Below, one piece after another: positions 6,635 to 14,429 of a DNA stretch of 14,429 nucleotides (within the stretch, counting starts at the first letter, position 1; every line of letters starts with the position of its first letter). The position numbers were made by a program, and so were the translations under genes. Under the pieces are notes generated by a model. It was given only the letters and a program-made list of their open reading frames with translations, was not told the DNA's origin and did no database searches. Source of the stretch: Mesotoga sp. (GTDB lineage: Bacteria; Thermotogota; Thermotogae; Petrotogales; Kosmotogaceae); assembly GCA_011620045.1 (NCBI GenBank), contig WOZY01000227.1:1-14429 (forward strand), given 5' to 3'.

Positions 6635-8134
6635 ATGCTCGGGTTGAAAATTGTCGTCGAAAAAGGCTCTGGTGTCCCTTTGTTCAAGCAGCTGATAGAT
6701 CAGTTGAGAACTGCGATAATGAGGGGGGAGATTTCTGAGGGAACAAGGCTTCCTTCCGAGCGAGAGCTTTCGAAGTTGCTCAGGCTGAACAGGAGTGTTG
6801 TTGTGAAAGCCTATAACGAACTGAAGATGGATGGCCTTCTGGATTCCAGATCGGGAAGCGGTACTTACGTCATTTCAGTCCGTCCACCACAGAAGGAATT
6901 CGACATGATATCGTGGGGAGAACAGCTTAACTCCTGGGCTACCGTTCCGGCCGGTTCGGCGAGATTGGCCAGCGTTCTTAAGGGACGGCCCGACGATTGT
7001 ATAAGGTTCGATACCGGCATACCGCTTGTTGGAAACGAGCAAACAAACCTCCTAAAAGAGATTCTGTCAGATCTTACCGAAGATGAGTTGAAGAGTTCGC
7101 TCGACTATCCGTCGCTTAGGGGCAACCCCGACCTCATCAAGTATTTGTGTCTGAGACTGAATGGTTCTGGGATGCATGTAAACTCGAGGAATATTCTGAT
7201 AACTATTGGCGCAGAGGAAGCCGTCTATCTTTTGTTTTCTGCGCTTGCAAGGCCAGGTGAAACGATTGTCGTCGAAAATCCGACTTATATAAACATAATC
7301 AACATTTGCAGAATGTTTCAGCATCGAGTGCTCCCCGTCGACAGAAACTCTGAAGGTCTGGATTTTGAGACTCTCGAAAATGTCCTGAAAAGGAGCAGGG
7401 TGAAATTCATATATACCATGAGCTGCTCGCACAATCCAACGGGTTCCAACATGCCCGAGGGGAAAAAGGAGTCGCTGGTAAGACTTGCAGAGAAGTATTC
7501 CGTTCCGATAATTGATGACACGGTCTTCTCAGAGATTCAGTACAGTCATTCTGCGCCGAAAACACTTAAGTACTACGATCATCACAACTGCGTGATAGAG
7601 ATAGGAGGGATATCAAAGGCCTATGCTCCGGGTCTTAGAATCGGCTGGATAGTTGCCGATGAAGCGTTGATAGAGAAGCTCATCGAACCGGTAAGAATGA
7701 TCTCGCTCGGAGTTCCGAACATCAGCCAGCTGGTTGCCGCGAAGCTCCTTTCTACGGGGGAATACGATAGCTTCTTGAAAAGATATCTTGGACTCTGTCT
7801 TGATAAGAAAGAAGCTGCGAAGAGAGCTTGTCTAAGATATCTTCCCGCTTACGTGAAAGTCAACGAGGCTCAGGGAGGAAACTTCTTCTGGCTTGAGTTA
7901 CCGGCCTCGCAGGACTGCTGGAAACTGGTTGCCGAAGGGATTAAGAACGGAGTTGCAGTATCACCGGGAAGTCTTTTCACCTTCGACTCGAGCGGCAGGA
8001 ACTTCGTAAGGCTCAATCCTCTTGGAGTCCCCCTTGAGCAGATAGAGGAAGGGATAATTCGACTCTCAAAGGTAATTGACTCGATTACGATAAGTGACAG
8101 AAATGAGGAAGGGACTGTTTCTGTAGTCGTGTAG
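6635..8134 (+). CDS. MocR-type regulator: GntR DNA-binding domain fused to PLP aminotransferase
   Basis: A 499-residue protein of normal MocR/GabR length. Residues ~10-80 form the GntR winged helix: FKQLIDQLRTAIMRGEIS, then GTRLPSERELSKLL and the wing GSGTYV. A linker leads to a fold-type I aminotransferase domain from about residue 120. Expected cofactor residues are present: Asn267 in NPTG, Asp294/Asp295 in IIDD, the Schiff-base Lys328 in GGISKAYAPGLRIGW, and Arg459 in NFVRLNPLG for the substrate carboxylate. Members usually sense PLP or an amino acid and rarely act as enzymes, although 2-aminoadipate aminotransferases share the architecture. The start has a strong AGGAGGTGA four bases away. 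Direct repeats overlap its promoter, which suggests self-regulation. No obvious target such as a PLP-synthesis or GABA gene adjoins it. It converges with the acyltransferase gene, 11 nt apart. Confidence 0.92.
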   Translation: MLGLKIVVEKGSGVPLFKQLIDQLRTAIMRGEISEGTRLPSERELSKLLRLNRSVVVKAYNELKMDGLLDSRSGSGTYVISVRPPQKEFDMISWGEQLNSWATVPAGSARLASVLKGRPDDCIRFDTGIPLVGNEQTNLLKEILSDLTEDELKSSLDYPSLRGNPDLIKYLCLRLNGSGMHVNSRNILITIGAEEAVYLLFSALARPGETIVVENPTYINIINICRMFQHRVLPVDRNSEGLDFETLENVLKRSRVKFIYTMSCSHNPTGSNMPEGKKESLVRLAEKYSVPIIDDTVFSEIQYSHSAPKTLKYYDHHNCVIEIGGISKAYAPGLRIGWIVADEALIEKLIEPVRMISLGVPNISQLVAAKLLSTGEYDSFLKRYLGLCLDKKEAAKRACLRYLPAYVKVNEAQGGNFFWLELPASQDCWKLVAEGIKNGVAVSPGSLFTFDSSGRNFVRLNPLGVPLEQIEEGIIRLSKVIDSITISDRNEEGTVSVVV

Positions 8135-8145
8135 CTGCCGTGAGC

Positions 8146-9240
8146 CTAACTCTCTCCAGAATGGGAAAAATATCTGTGGGTCCAGAACAGGAGAAGTGAA
8201 GAGATCTCGGTCTTGAGTCTCATAATTGAATTTTCATAGTTGAACTCGTTGATTCTTTTGAGGAAGTTCGAGAAGCCTCTGATCTTCGAAAGTGAGTAAG
8301 ATTTCTCTCCCACTCTGAGGCAGTTTCTGTCCAGAGTGACTCTTCCGGAGAACTCTGATTTATTGTCGGTTCCAATTTGAAGTTCCGTTATTACTCCCTC
8401 TCCGGCATCTATTTTACCCCTCTTTGCCATGTAATCAGAGAGCAATTCTCTTTGAACCTTGAGGATATCCGTGACAGTTCTTCCGGAAACATAACCGAAA
8501 TCGTCAACTGTATAGGTATGACCGCATTTTTCGCATTCCGCCGAGTCTCCCTTTGCTTTGACTGACTGGAATGAATGGCACTCTTCGCAAAACCAGATGA
8601 TTTTCTCGATTCCTTCGGCCTTTCTCTTGCCTTTGAAGGGAATTCTCTTTTTCTCCTGCCATCGCCAGTCGGAGGCCTCGGAGAGATAGTCGAGCGCTCC
8701 CTTGCCCTCGAAACTCTGAAATTCAACCTCGATCCTTCCCCATCTGTGATGATCGGCCCACCTTGGTTTAGTGAGATAGGCGCCGCTCATTCTGGCAGCG
8801 ACGATCGGTACATTCATCCTGTCCAGGAATTTCGCTGTGCCTGGCAGTACTTCGCCGAACTCCCCATCCCAGGTCACAGATCCCTCCGGCATCAGGCCCA
8901 GGACTCCGCCGGTCTCGACTACTTCGATCATTTTCCTCATGGCTGGAAGATCGGGGACGCTCTTTCTCTTTCGAATCGCGCCTACCGCTCTTAGTATGGG
9001 CCCCGAGAGAGGATTACTGAAGTTCCCTGCCGCGGCGGCCCAGACTATCGGATAACTTACAAGCGCTCCGATCAAGACGGCATCGATAAAGTATGCATGA
9101 TTGCTGATTAGGATGAAGGGCGGCTCCGGCAATCTCTGGAGACCGATTCCATGGAGATTGTATCTCTTTATGAAGGGATGTTTAAGGATTGGCCGAAGGA
9201 ATCGCCAGAGAAGCTTGTCGCCTGGAAGTCTTTCCTTCAT
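8146..9240 (-). CDS. PlsC-like 1-acylglycerol-3-phosphate acyltransferase with zinc ribbon
   Basis: A 364-residue membrane-associated acyltransferase. The N-terminal half carries the PlsC/LPLAT signature: His48 and Asp53 in NHAYFID (HX4D), an Arg-containing RAVGAIRKRK block, PEGSVTWDG in place of PEGTRS, and VPIVAARMSG. It most likely transfers an acyl chain to lysophosphatidic acid or a related lipid. Unusually, the domain is followed by a four-cysteine zinc ribbon, Cys218-x2-Cys221 and Cys236-x2-Cys239, and then about 125 residues of unknown fold that end the protein. Typical PlsC proteins end near 240 residues. I chose ATG 9240, five bases after the stop of the propeller lipoprotein; the frame extends to a GTG at 9300, which overlaps that gene and has no binding site. 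Both genes are almost surely cotranscribed. No binding site is strong here, which fits translational coupling. Confidence 0.85.
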   Translation of the reverse strand: MKERLPGDKLLWRFLRPILKHPFIKRYNLHGIGLQRLPEPPFILISNHAYFIDAVLIGALVSYPIVWAAAAGNFSNPLSGPILRAVGAIRKRKSVPDLPAMRKMIEVVETGGVLGLMPEGSVTWDGEFGEVLPGTAKFLDRMNVPIVAARMSGAYLTKPRWADHHRWGRIEVEFQSFEGKGALDYLSEASDWRWQEKKRIPFKGKRKAEGIEKIIWFCEECHSFQSVKAKGDSAECEKCGHTYTVDDFGYVSGRTVTDILKVQRELLSDYMAKRGKIDAGEGVITELQIGTDNKSEFSGRVTLDRNCLRVGEKSYSLSKIRGFSNFLKRINEFNYENSIMRLKTEISSLLLFWTHRYFSHSGES

Positions 9241-9245
9241 CGAAA

Positions 9246-10412
9246 TCAGAAGCCTTCTTGCCTGCCCGAGCGATTGTGGTCGTACCCGAACATCGGCCAC
9301 GATCCGGTAGGGGAAGAGTGGGTCGACAGTGAACCGAGCCTGCTTCTTCCTCCTATGTCGTTCATGGTGACGGCATAATACAGAGTGCCCTCTTGGCTCA
9401 TGACAGGAGAGCCGAGGCTGTCGCTTCCTATGTGATCGGATCTTTCCAGTTTTCCATCTGCGATGTTTAGCTGGAACAATCTGGCCTCTCCCCGTCCGAT
9501 AACGTAGAGGACACCGTTCGAACAGGAGACGGGAGTTGAGACAATTTCACTCTGAAGATTCGTGCTCCAGATCACCTCTCCCTCATTGTTGATCGCCGAG
9601 CAAACACCGCCATAAGTACAGACGAAAAGCTTATCCTCCTCTCCCACAATCGGGCTTGAAGCGATCGAAGAGTCTTCCCCGTCCTCCGCCAGCCGGAGCT
9701 TCCATTTCAGAGATCCGTCCATCGGATCCAGGGCGTAGAGGAACCCATCGTGACATGTGCTGTAAACTGTTCCATCGCTTCCTACAGCCGGGCTTGAATA
9801 AAAGCCTGAAGAAGTGGAGCCGGTTTCGAATATCCACAAGAGCTCTCCGTTCTTGAGCGCGTAGAAACGATTACTTTGCTGGCCGCCCGTTACCATCGTC
9901 CCGAAAAAGATCGTTCCGTCTCTTCCGACTGCGGGCTTTGACCAGATCTCTCTTCCTGTATCGAAGCTCCAGAGCTCTTGTCCGTCAGAGGAGAGACAGT
10001 ATAGCGCCCCGTCGTAAGCTCCATAGAGCACATTGCCGCTTTGATCGAAAGAAGGACTGCCCCTTATTGCCGAAGCGCCTTCCATTTCATTTCCACCAAA
10101 TGACCAGTTGAGATCACCCTCCGGAGAGATTTTCAGGAGCCTGCCCTTTGTCGTTCCGATGTAGAGGTTGCCGTCACTGTCGACAGAAGGAGCGCAGCTA
10201 AACCATTCACCTTCTCCCGGTTCAAACGAGAAAATCGTCTTACCCGAATCTGAGTCGGAACTGAAGGAGTAGATTCTGTCAGATGTATTGACGAAGACTT
10301 CTCCGTTCTTCCCAATAACGGGACTACTGAACTGAAATGAGCCTTCTGTTCCGGAAAAGATGCAGCCCGACAAGAAGACGGCAAGAACAACGCAAATCGA
10401 AACTATTTTCAA
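9246..10412 (-). CDS. PQQ-type beta-propeller lipoprotein
   Basis: A 388-residue lipoprotein. The N-terminus has a short hydrophobic stretch and the lipobox FLSGC, with Cys17 as the lipidated residue. The mature part is a run of about seven PQQ-like repeats, each of the kind SSPAVGSDGTVY...DGFLYALD..G.LKW, with recurring SPxxGxxGxLY and W-S/K-F turns, so a beta-propeller of the BamB/PQQ-repeat sort is expected. The tail SWPMFGYDHNRSGR is the motif often seen at the edge of such propellers. It should sit at a membrane surface in the periplasm as a binding or scaffold protein; there is no sign of an enzyme. The start is TTG at 10412, with GAGGTG five bases upstream. The stop is five bases before the acyltransferase start, so the two form an operon. 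Confidence 0.87.
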   Translation of the reverse strand: MKIVSICVVLAVFLSGCIFSGTEGSFQFSSPVIGKNGEVFVNTSDRIYSFSSDSDSGKTIFSFEPGEGEWFSCAPSVDSDGNLYIGTTKGRLLKISPEGDLNWSFGGNEMEGASAIRGSPSFDQSGNVLYGAYDGALYCLSSDGQELWSFDTGREIWSKPAVGRDGTIFFGTMVTGGQQSNRFYALKNGELLWIFETGSTSSGFYSSPAVGSDGTVYSTCHDGFLYALDPMDGSLKWKLRLAEDGEDSSIASSPIVGEEDKLFVCTYGGVCSAINNEGEVIWSTNLQSEIVSTPVSCSNGVLYVIGRGEARLFQLNIADGKLERSDHIGSDSLGSPVMSQEGTLYYAVTMNDIGGRSRLGSLSTHSSPTGSWPMFGYDHNRSGRQEGF

Positions 10413-10722
10413 AACAACACCTCGTAATCTAGAAATCTAGCGAACTCCTATTGAAATCATAACCTATTACCCCCGAGGAAAAAAGGCTCAACCTGACCGG
10501 CCGGAACAGCGAGAGTTATGTCTTCGGTCGCTCTTCGACGATATTATGCTAGAGTACTGCTTGAAAGCACGGGTTCACATTCCTGCAGCCTGACAGTAGC
10601 CGTCCTGGCTTCTTCGGCAGGGGTCGTCAGAGCCTGCGTCCTTGTGAATCGTCCGCAAAAGCTAACGACTTGCTCATCCAAAGGTCCAATCCCTCTTCAT
10701 ATGTTAAGCATTTTGGGATACA
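10413..10722. other. 310-base divergent intergenic region
   Basis: This lies between the lipoprotein gene (minus) and the permease gene (plus). It holds an 8-bp palindrome CCGGCCGG (10497-10504), a weak plus-strand -10-like TATTAT (10542-10547), and the nested hairpin described separately. An open frame at 10518-10856 runs into the permease gene in another frame and shows no protein family character, so it is not called. Confidence 0.4.
10572..10650 (+). other. Long imperfect hairpin upstream of the permease, possible structured leader
   Basis: Several complementary segments are nested in order: GGTTCACA (10572-10579) with TGTGAATC (10643-10650, one G-U), GCAG (10585-10588) with CTGC (10634-10637), CTGAC (10590-10594) with GTCAG (10626-10630), and CCTG (10604-10607) with CAGG (10618-10621), leaving a 10-nt loop. 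Together they make one 79-nt hairpin with internal loops, ending 72 nt before the permease start. It matches no riboswitch I recognise, and no promoter can be fixed with certainty. Confidence 0.35.
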
Positions 10723-12012
10723 ATGAGACTTGTGGGCAGAGTATTCATTGTAGTCTATTTCATATTGACTTTCACTCTGATTGTCCTTTCGAAAAGACGG
10801 AGAGTGCTGATTGCCTTCACGGCAGGTATGTTGCTTGTGGTGCTCAAAGTCTCTGAGACAATGAGAATAGAGACAATATCTGAGTTTGTTGACTTCAACG
10901 CCATATTCCTTCTCATAGGAATGATGGTGATAGTGGGCGTGCTCAAGTCTACTGGATTCTTTCAGTATGTGGCAGTCCGTACTCTCAGAGCAACGAAGGG
11001 AAACATCCTTCTGCTGTCGACGCTTTTTTCGGCGCTAATTGCTCTCTTCTCTATGGTTCTGGACAACGTCACTACTATGATAATGTTCATGCCGATAATC
11101 TTCTTCGTTGCCGATACTGGGGGATTCAATCCCTTCGGGTTAACAGTGGTGATGATTATGGCTTCAAACATCGGCGGTTGTATGACTCTAGTAGGTGATC
11201 CTCCAAACATCATTATTGGTAACGCCTCCAAGATTCCTTTCATGACTTTCAGCGGTCTTGTGCTGGCTCCGCTACTATTGACCTTTGCTATCCTGATGTT
11301 GATCTCCAGATTCAAGATTCTGAAGAATCTGTCTTCAATATCTGGAAAGAAGGAGGAGATTCAAGGGTTAAGGCTCGATGGAGTCATAACCAATAGGAAA
11401 CTGATGTATGTCAGCCTCGGAACAATGGTGGCTGTGGTCATTGGATTCATCATGCACAGTATCGTTGACATAGAAATGTCGCTGTTCGCAGTGCTGGGAG
11501 CTTCATTTTTGCTTCTCTATACGGGAAAGGATTTCGAATCGGTAGCAACCGAAGTGGACTGGAACGCGATTCTCTTCTTCATTGGACTCTTCTCGCTTGC
11601 ACACTCTCTTGAAAGCACCGGAATAACGGGAGAGCTTTCCGCACTGGCTTTGAGTCTTTCGAGCAACCCGGCCGTTCTCTCTATGCTTATTCTCTGGGTA
11701 AGCGGAATGATAGCGATGGTTACTGGAGCCATTCCGGTTGTTACGATCTTCATCCCTATCGTGGCTCAGCTATCGGTTCACTACCCTCTTCAGTACGACC
11801 TCTGGATTGCTCTTGCTCTGGGGGCAAACCTGGGTGGAAACGGAACTGTGACCGGTCATCTTGCGAATGTCATGTGTTTTGAGATGGTAAACAAGGAGTA
11901 TGGAAACAGTCACAGTTTCCTCGACTTCATGAAGATCGGGTTCCCTTCGGCAATTATTTCACTAGGTATCTCCAACCTTTATCTTGTTTTAAGACTCGTG
12001 CTCTTCGGCTAG
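10723..12012 (+). CDS. ArsB/NhaD-type (ion transporter superfamily) permease
   Basis: A 429-residue integral membrane protein with about 11-12 hydrophobic segments. The hallmark is SNIGGCMTLVGDPPNIIIGNAS near residue 150, the loop shared by ArsB, NhaD and the P protein; the second repeat has the matching LGANLGGNGTVTGHLANV. An earlier FSMVLDNVTTMIMFMP segment also fits the family. It moves an anion or sodium ion across the cytoplasmic membrane; the exact substrate is unclear, and the absence of arsR, arsC or arsA nearby argues against an arsenite role. The ATG at 10723 is preceded only by a weak GGGA, and TACAAT overlaps the region just before it, so a GTG at 10732 is also possible. It is probably a single-gene unit and converges with pgsC, nine bases apart. 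Confidence 0.85.
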   Translation: MRLVGRVFIVVYFILTFTLIVLSKRRRVLIAFTAGMLLVVLKVSETMRIETISEFVDFNAIFLLIGMMVIVGVLKSTGFFQYVAVRTLRATKGNILLLSTLFSALIALFSMVLDNVTTMIMFMPIIFFVADTGGFNPFGLTVVMIMASNIGGCMTLVGDPPNIIIGNASKIPFMTFSGLVLAPLLLTFAILMLISRFKILKNLSSISGKKEEIQGLRLDGVITNRKLMYVSLGTMVAVVIGFIMHSIVDIEMSLFAVLGASFLLLYTGKDFESVATEVDWNAILFFIGLFSLAHSLESTGITGELSALALSLSSNPAVLSMLILWVSGMIAMVTGAIPVVTIFIPIVAQLSVHYPLQYDLWIALALGANLGGNGTVTGHLANVMCFEMVNKEYGNSHSFLDFMKIGFPSAIISLGISNLYLVLRLVLFG

Positions 12013-12021
12013 CAGGAACTC

Positions 12022-12465
12022 TTAGATAATCATGATAGATTTTATCAGTATGTTTGTCAACCAGACAACCGTTGTGACGAAGATCAGCGAAAGAGAGGTC
12101 TTCACTACTCCTTGCCTGTAGAAGTCATTCGCGATCAGACCGGGAACGATGGTTCCAATTACAGTTGAGAATAGTTCTACCGGGAGGTTCGGCATAAGAA
12201 AGGTGTCGAGGGAAAGCTTGACCACGACTCCAAGGAGAATTCCTATTGCGAGTCTCTTTCTTCCGTAGAGAATCAGATACCTCTGGAGAAGGTTCAGAAT
12301 CAGGAACGTGACCAGACCGACACCCCATGTATACAGCAGTCTCAAAGGTTGTTCAATGAAAATGAACAGGTAGACCGGCGTTACAAGCCCTCCGGCCGAC
12401 AATCCCGTCACCCACCAGAATACTGTACTTATGACGATTCCAATTGAAAACAATGCAGGACTCAT
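12022..12465 (-). CDS. pgsC: Poly-gamma-glutamate biosynthesis protein PgsC (CapC)
   Basis: A 147-residue membrane protein of the usual PgsC/CapC length with four to five hydrophobic segments. The first part, VTGLSAGGLVTPVYLFIF then EQPLRLLYTW, and the later RYLILYGRKRLAIGILLG are characteristic. PgsC partners PgsB in the membrane complex that makes and passes out poly-gamma-glutamate; by itself it is not known to be an enzyme. Its ATG (12465-12463) overlaps the pgsB TGA in an ATGA arrangement, with GGAGGAG about six bases upstream, so translation is coupled. It is the last gene of the operon and converges with the permease gene. I see no terminator in the nine-base gap. Confidence 0.92.
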   Translation of the reverse strand: MSPALFSIGIVISTVFWWVTGLSAGGLVTPVYLFIFIEQPLRLLYTWGVGLVTFLILNLLQRYLILYGRKRLAIGILLGVVVKLSLDTFLMPNLPVELFSTVIGTIVPGLIANDFYRQGVVKTSLSLIFVTTVVWLTNILIKSIMII

Positions 12466-13568
12466 CGAATCTCCTCCAACCCGCTAAGCCACTGGACAAG
12501 GCCGCGTATATTTCCGAATCCGAAAACGAGCTCATGCCCTTGAAGAAGCGAATATAGCCGGTTCGGATCTTTCAGCTTTTCCACGTTCTTGCTCTTCAGT
12601 ATTCTTTGAGGAACAGGTCCTCTGACTATTATCCTGTCGAAGCCTCTAATCATCGCTTCGAAGACGAGAGCTCTGTCCGGCCTGTCGTCTCTGGAGTTGA
12701 AGAATCCGACGAGCGGTCTCTCGGGAAAGTCCTGTGTTGCTTTTTTCAGAAGTAGAGAAGTGGAACGAATGTCATTGGCCGCGAACGCATTTGCCAGGAC
12801 AGTATCTTTGATCCCGTCGCCGAGATGCAGATACCTGAATGTTCCCACATCAGGCAGCGCCTCACTCATTCCCTCAAATGCCTTTTCCCTGTCCAGATCA
12901 AGTAGTTCTACTACCTTCAGTGCGATAGAAAGGTTTTCCTCATTTGGCTCGAATCTGAATCCGGCCGTGTCTTCTTTTTTCGGGGTGACAGTCACCAATC
13001 TAGTATCTATTTTCGAACAGTGGTTTTTTACTGATTCCATTGCCTCGGACGAAACGTTTCCCAAAACGCAAATCCCGCCTGGAGTAACAGATAGAGAAAG
13101 CACTTTGGCCGTCTCGATTTCATCGGCTCCAATCTCTTCGATATGGTCCGGGTAAGAGTTCGTGATGACTGTAATGTCTGCTTCGACAATTCTCATGCTT
13201 GAAAGCTGCATCTCGGGCTTAATAGCCATGCATTCCACAACCAATGCATTGCAACCGTCCCTCTCCGACTTCTTCAAGGCGAGGAACTGTTCTTGTATGT
13301 TTGCAGGACCGCGACGAACCACTTCGACATGGTCCCCGTCGGGGGTTATCCATAGAGGAACAGTCCCCGTCGTCTTTCCCAGTACCCTGAAGCCGTTTGC
13401 TTTGAGGGCCGCGTGAATCAGTCTTACTGTCTCGCTCTTGCCTCTGGTGCCGTTCACTTGAACAGCTATTTTCAATCGTTCCCTTCTCTTTCTCGAGAGA
13501 ATGTTCTCAATCACGAGAAAGAATAGAAGGATCGCCAACGCGGCCAGAGCCAGCAGCAAGTTTGTCAT
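12462..13568 (-). CDS. pgsB: Poly-gamma-glutamate synthase PgsB (CapB)
   Basis: A 368-residue ATP-dependent ligase of the Mur-ligase superfamily. One N-terminal membrane helix (residues ~3-22) precedes the P-loop VNGTRGKS (38-45). Further family marks are GKTTGTVP, RRGPANIQEQ, LVVECMAIKPEMQ, ITNSYPDHIEEIG and FFNSRDDRPDRA. It is expected to activate the gamma-carboxyl of glutamate as a phosphate and extend the chain at the inner membrane together with PgsC. All the motifs I would look for are present and the length is slightly under the usual ~390. Its ATG overlaps the pgsW TGA (ATGA) and its stop overlaps pgsC, so the three genes are tightly coupled. Confidence 0.93.
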   Translation of the reverse strand: MTNLLLALAALAILLFFLVIENILSRKRRERLKIAVQVNGTRGKSETVRLIHAALKANGFRVLGKTTGTVPLWITPDGDHVEVVRRGPANIQEQFLALKKSERDGCNALVVECMAIKPEMQLSSMRIVEADITVITNSYPDHIEEIGADEIETAKVLSLSVTPGGICVLGNVSSEAMESVKNHCSKIDTRLVTVTPKKEDTAGFRFEPNEENLSIALKVVELLDLDREKAFEGMSEALPDVGTFRYLHLGDGIKDTVLANAFAANDIRSTSLLLKKATQDFPERPLVGFFNSRDDRPDRALVFEAMIRGFDRIIVRGPVPQRILKSKNVEKLKDPNRLYSLLQGHELVFGFGNIRGLVQWLSGLEEIR

Positions 13569-14429
13569 TTCTTAATCATCCTTCCCGCGACAACGCAAAG
13601 GATCATAAGGAATAGAAAGGTCAAGGTTAGAGGCAACGAGTAACTATCGACAAAGTATACTCCGCTGATTCCCGGTTCCGGAAGCGGAACGGGGTCGATC
13701 GGAATCCCATTTTCCATCGCAAGCTCTCTAATGTTCAGCAGGTGAATCACGGGCACACCGAGCTCTGCGAACTCGAAAATCAGTCCCCTTTCATCGCCCC
13801 CAGGGATCGAAGAGAACGAAGTCAAAACACCGTTATCCAGGCTGAGAGCCACCAGGCTGTTGCCGAAGTTCGTGCTTGCTCCCCCGACATTGACGAAGAC
13901 AGAAGGCAGTCCGGCCGACTTCTCAATATAAAGCTCAAGTCTCTTTTCGATGCTTGCTTGAAGAGGCTCTTCATATATGAAGGTCTTTCCGCTGGATAAA
14001 GCAATCTCCGTCATCAGTTCACGAGCGTTCGGGAAAAACATCCCGCTTGCCGTATCGTAATTACCTCCCAGAGAGACTGCGATCAGGCTGTCTTTAAGCA
14101 GCTCTGCCTCTACAAGTCTTTCCAGCATCGTAACGAAGGTAAATTCAGGGTGCGTTGCGCCGTGCTCAGAAGCGCCAACCGAATAGATCACAAGGGGTTC
14201 AAGTTCCAAAACTTCACAGGCGCAGAGAGTGGCGAGAAGAAGCGCGGGGAAAGAGCCGCTCGCTCCTATAGCTACGGGATCACCTTTCTTGAGATCGAGT
14301 TCTTTGAAGAACTTCACAAGGAGAGCCGCAAAGTCCGGATTGGTCGAGGATCTTTTTGCCTCCAGATTTCCCAGCGTAGTTGTCAACTCCGTGAATTCCG
14401 GTCCAATGAGCCCGGTCAGATTAGGGTCG
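13565..14429 (-). CDS. pgsW: Poly-gamma-glutamate system protein PgsW (5' partial)
   Basis: The visible 287 residues are the C-terminal bulk of PgsW, a membrane-linked protein found beside pgsB and pgsC in some bacteria; its biochemical role is not known. The frame is open to the right edge, reading LTGLIGPEFTELTTTLGN and LEAKRSSTNPDFAALL, which matches the family; a TTG at 14386 falls inside this conserved part and is not the start. Other marks are IGASGSFPALLLATL, SVGASEHGATHPEFT, VSLGGNYDTASGM and NVGGASTNFGNS. The protein ends with a membrane helix (about SLPLTLTFLFLMILCVVAG) and a Lys-Lys tail. The missing N-terminus probably holds another membrane segment. Its stop overlaps the pgsB start by four bases. 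Confidence 0.9.
   Translation of the reverse strand, partial: DPNLTGLIGPEFTELTTTLGNLEAKRSSTNPDFAALLVKFFKELDLKKGDPVAIGASGSFPALLLATLCACEVLELEPLVIYSVGASEHGATHPEFTFVTMLERLVEAELLKDSLIAVSLGGNYDTASGMFFPNARELMTEIALSSGKTFIYEEPLQASIEKRLELYIEKSAGLPSVFVNVGGASTNFGNSLVALSLDNGVLTSFSSIPGGDERGLIFEFAELGVPVIHLLNIRELAMENGIPIDPVPLPEPGISGVYFVDSYSLPLTLTFLFLMILCVVAGRMIKK

Noticed and set aside
9241..9300. N-terminal extension of the acyltransferase to GTG 9300
   Set aside because: It overlaps the lipoprotein gene and lacks a binding site; ATG 9240 directly after the lipoprotein stop fits coupling better.
10518..10856. Plus-strand open frame of 112 codons
   Set aside because: It runs into the permease gene in another frame, is Ser/Cys/His-rich and has no binding site; the region is better explained by the hairpin and leader.
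12697..13155. Plus-strand open frame of 152 codons inside pgsB
   Set aside because: A shadow of the antisense strand of pgsB, whose own frame carries all family motifs.
14384..14386. TTG as the start of pgsW
   Set aside because: The frame is open to the window edge and the residues before the TTG belong to the conserved PgsW sequence.

Overview
The window looks like chromosomal DNA of a Thermotogota bacterium, most probably Mesotoga or a close relative. This rests on several signs together: strong GGAGG-type ribosome binding sites, use of GTG and TTG starts, moderate GC content, short coupled operons, an outer-membrane-like protein ending in Phe, and a PgsW-PgsB-PgsC set of the kind I recall from anaerobic thermotogas. 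The genus is inferred from style; there is no rRNA or other marker gene to settle it. I found no complete mobile element, CRISPR array, rRNA gene or tRNA gene.

Left part (1-3420). The 3' end of an ABC exporter (membrane domain end plus ATPase) is cut by the left edge. A gene-free stretch of about 410 bases follows, ending in a strong hairpin. Next comes a minus-strand pair: a baeRF-family protein (bacterial relative of eRF1/Pelota release factors), then a small exported beta-barrel-like protein 25 nt downstream.

Centre (3420-8134), plus strand. A DHA3/EntS-like major facilitator exporter is divergent from the baeRF gene across a region with inverted and direct TTCAAT repeats. After it come an APH-type phosphotransferase with its own -10 box, a small NTF2-like protein, a 400-base gap rich in dyads and direct repeats, and a MocR-type regulator (GntR DNA-binding domain fused to a PLP aminotransferase fold). 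The repeats beside the MocR start are probable operators for self-regulation.

Right part (8146-14429). A minus-strand operon encodes a PQQ-type beta-propeller lipoprotein and a PlsC-like acyltransferase with an added four-cysteine zinc ribbon; it converges on the MocR gene. A 310-base gap holding a long imperfect hairpin leads into a plus-strand ArsB/NhaD-type permease. That gene converges with a tightly coupled operon, pgsW-pgsB-pgsC (4-nt overlaps), for a poly-gamma-glutamate-type polymer. pgsW runs off the right edge.

The points most worth a second look are: the acyltransferase-zinc ribbon architecture and its propeller partner; the baeRF plus exported-protein pair; the pgsWBC set with no pgsA in view; the repeats upstream of the MocR gene; and the nested hairpin upstream of the permease.
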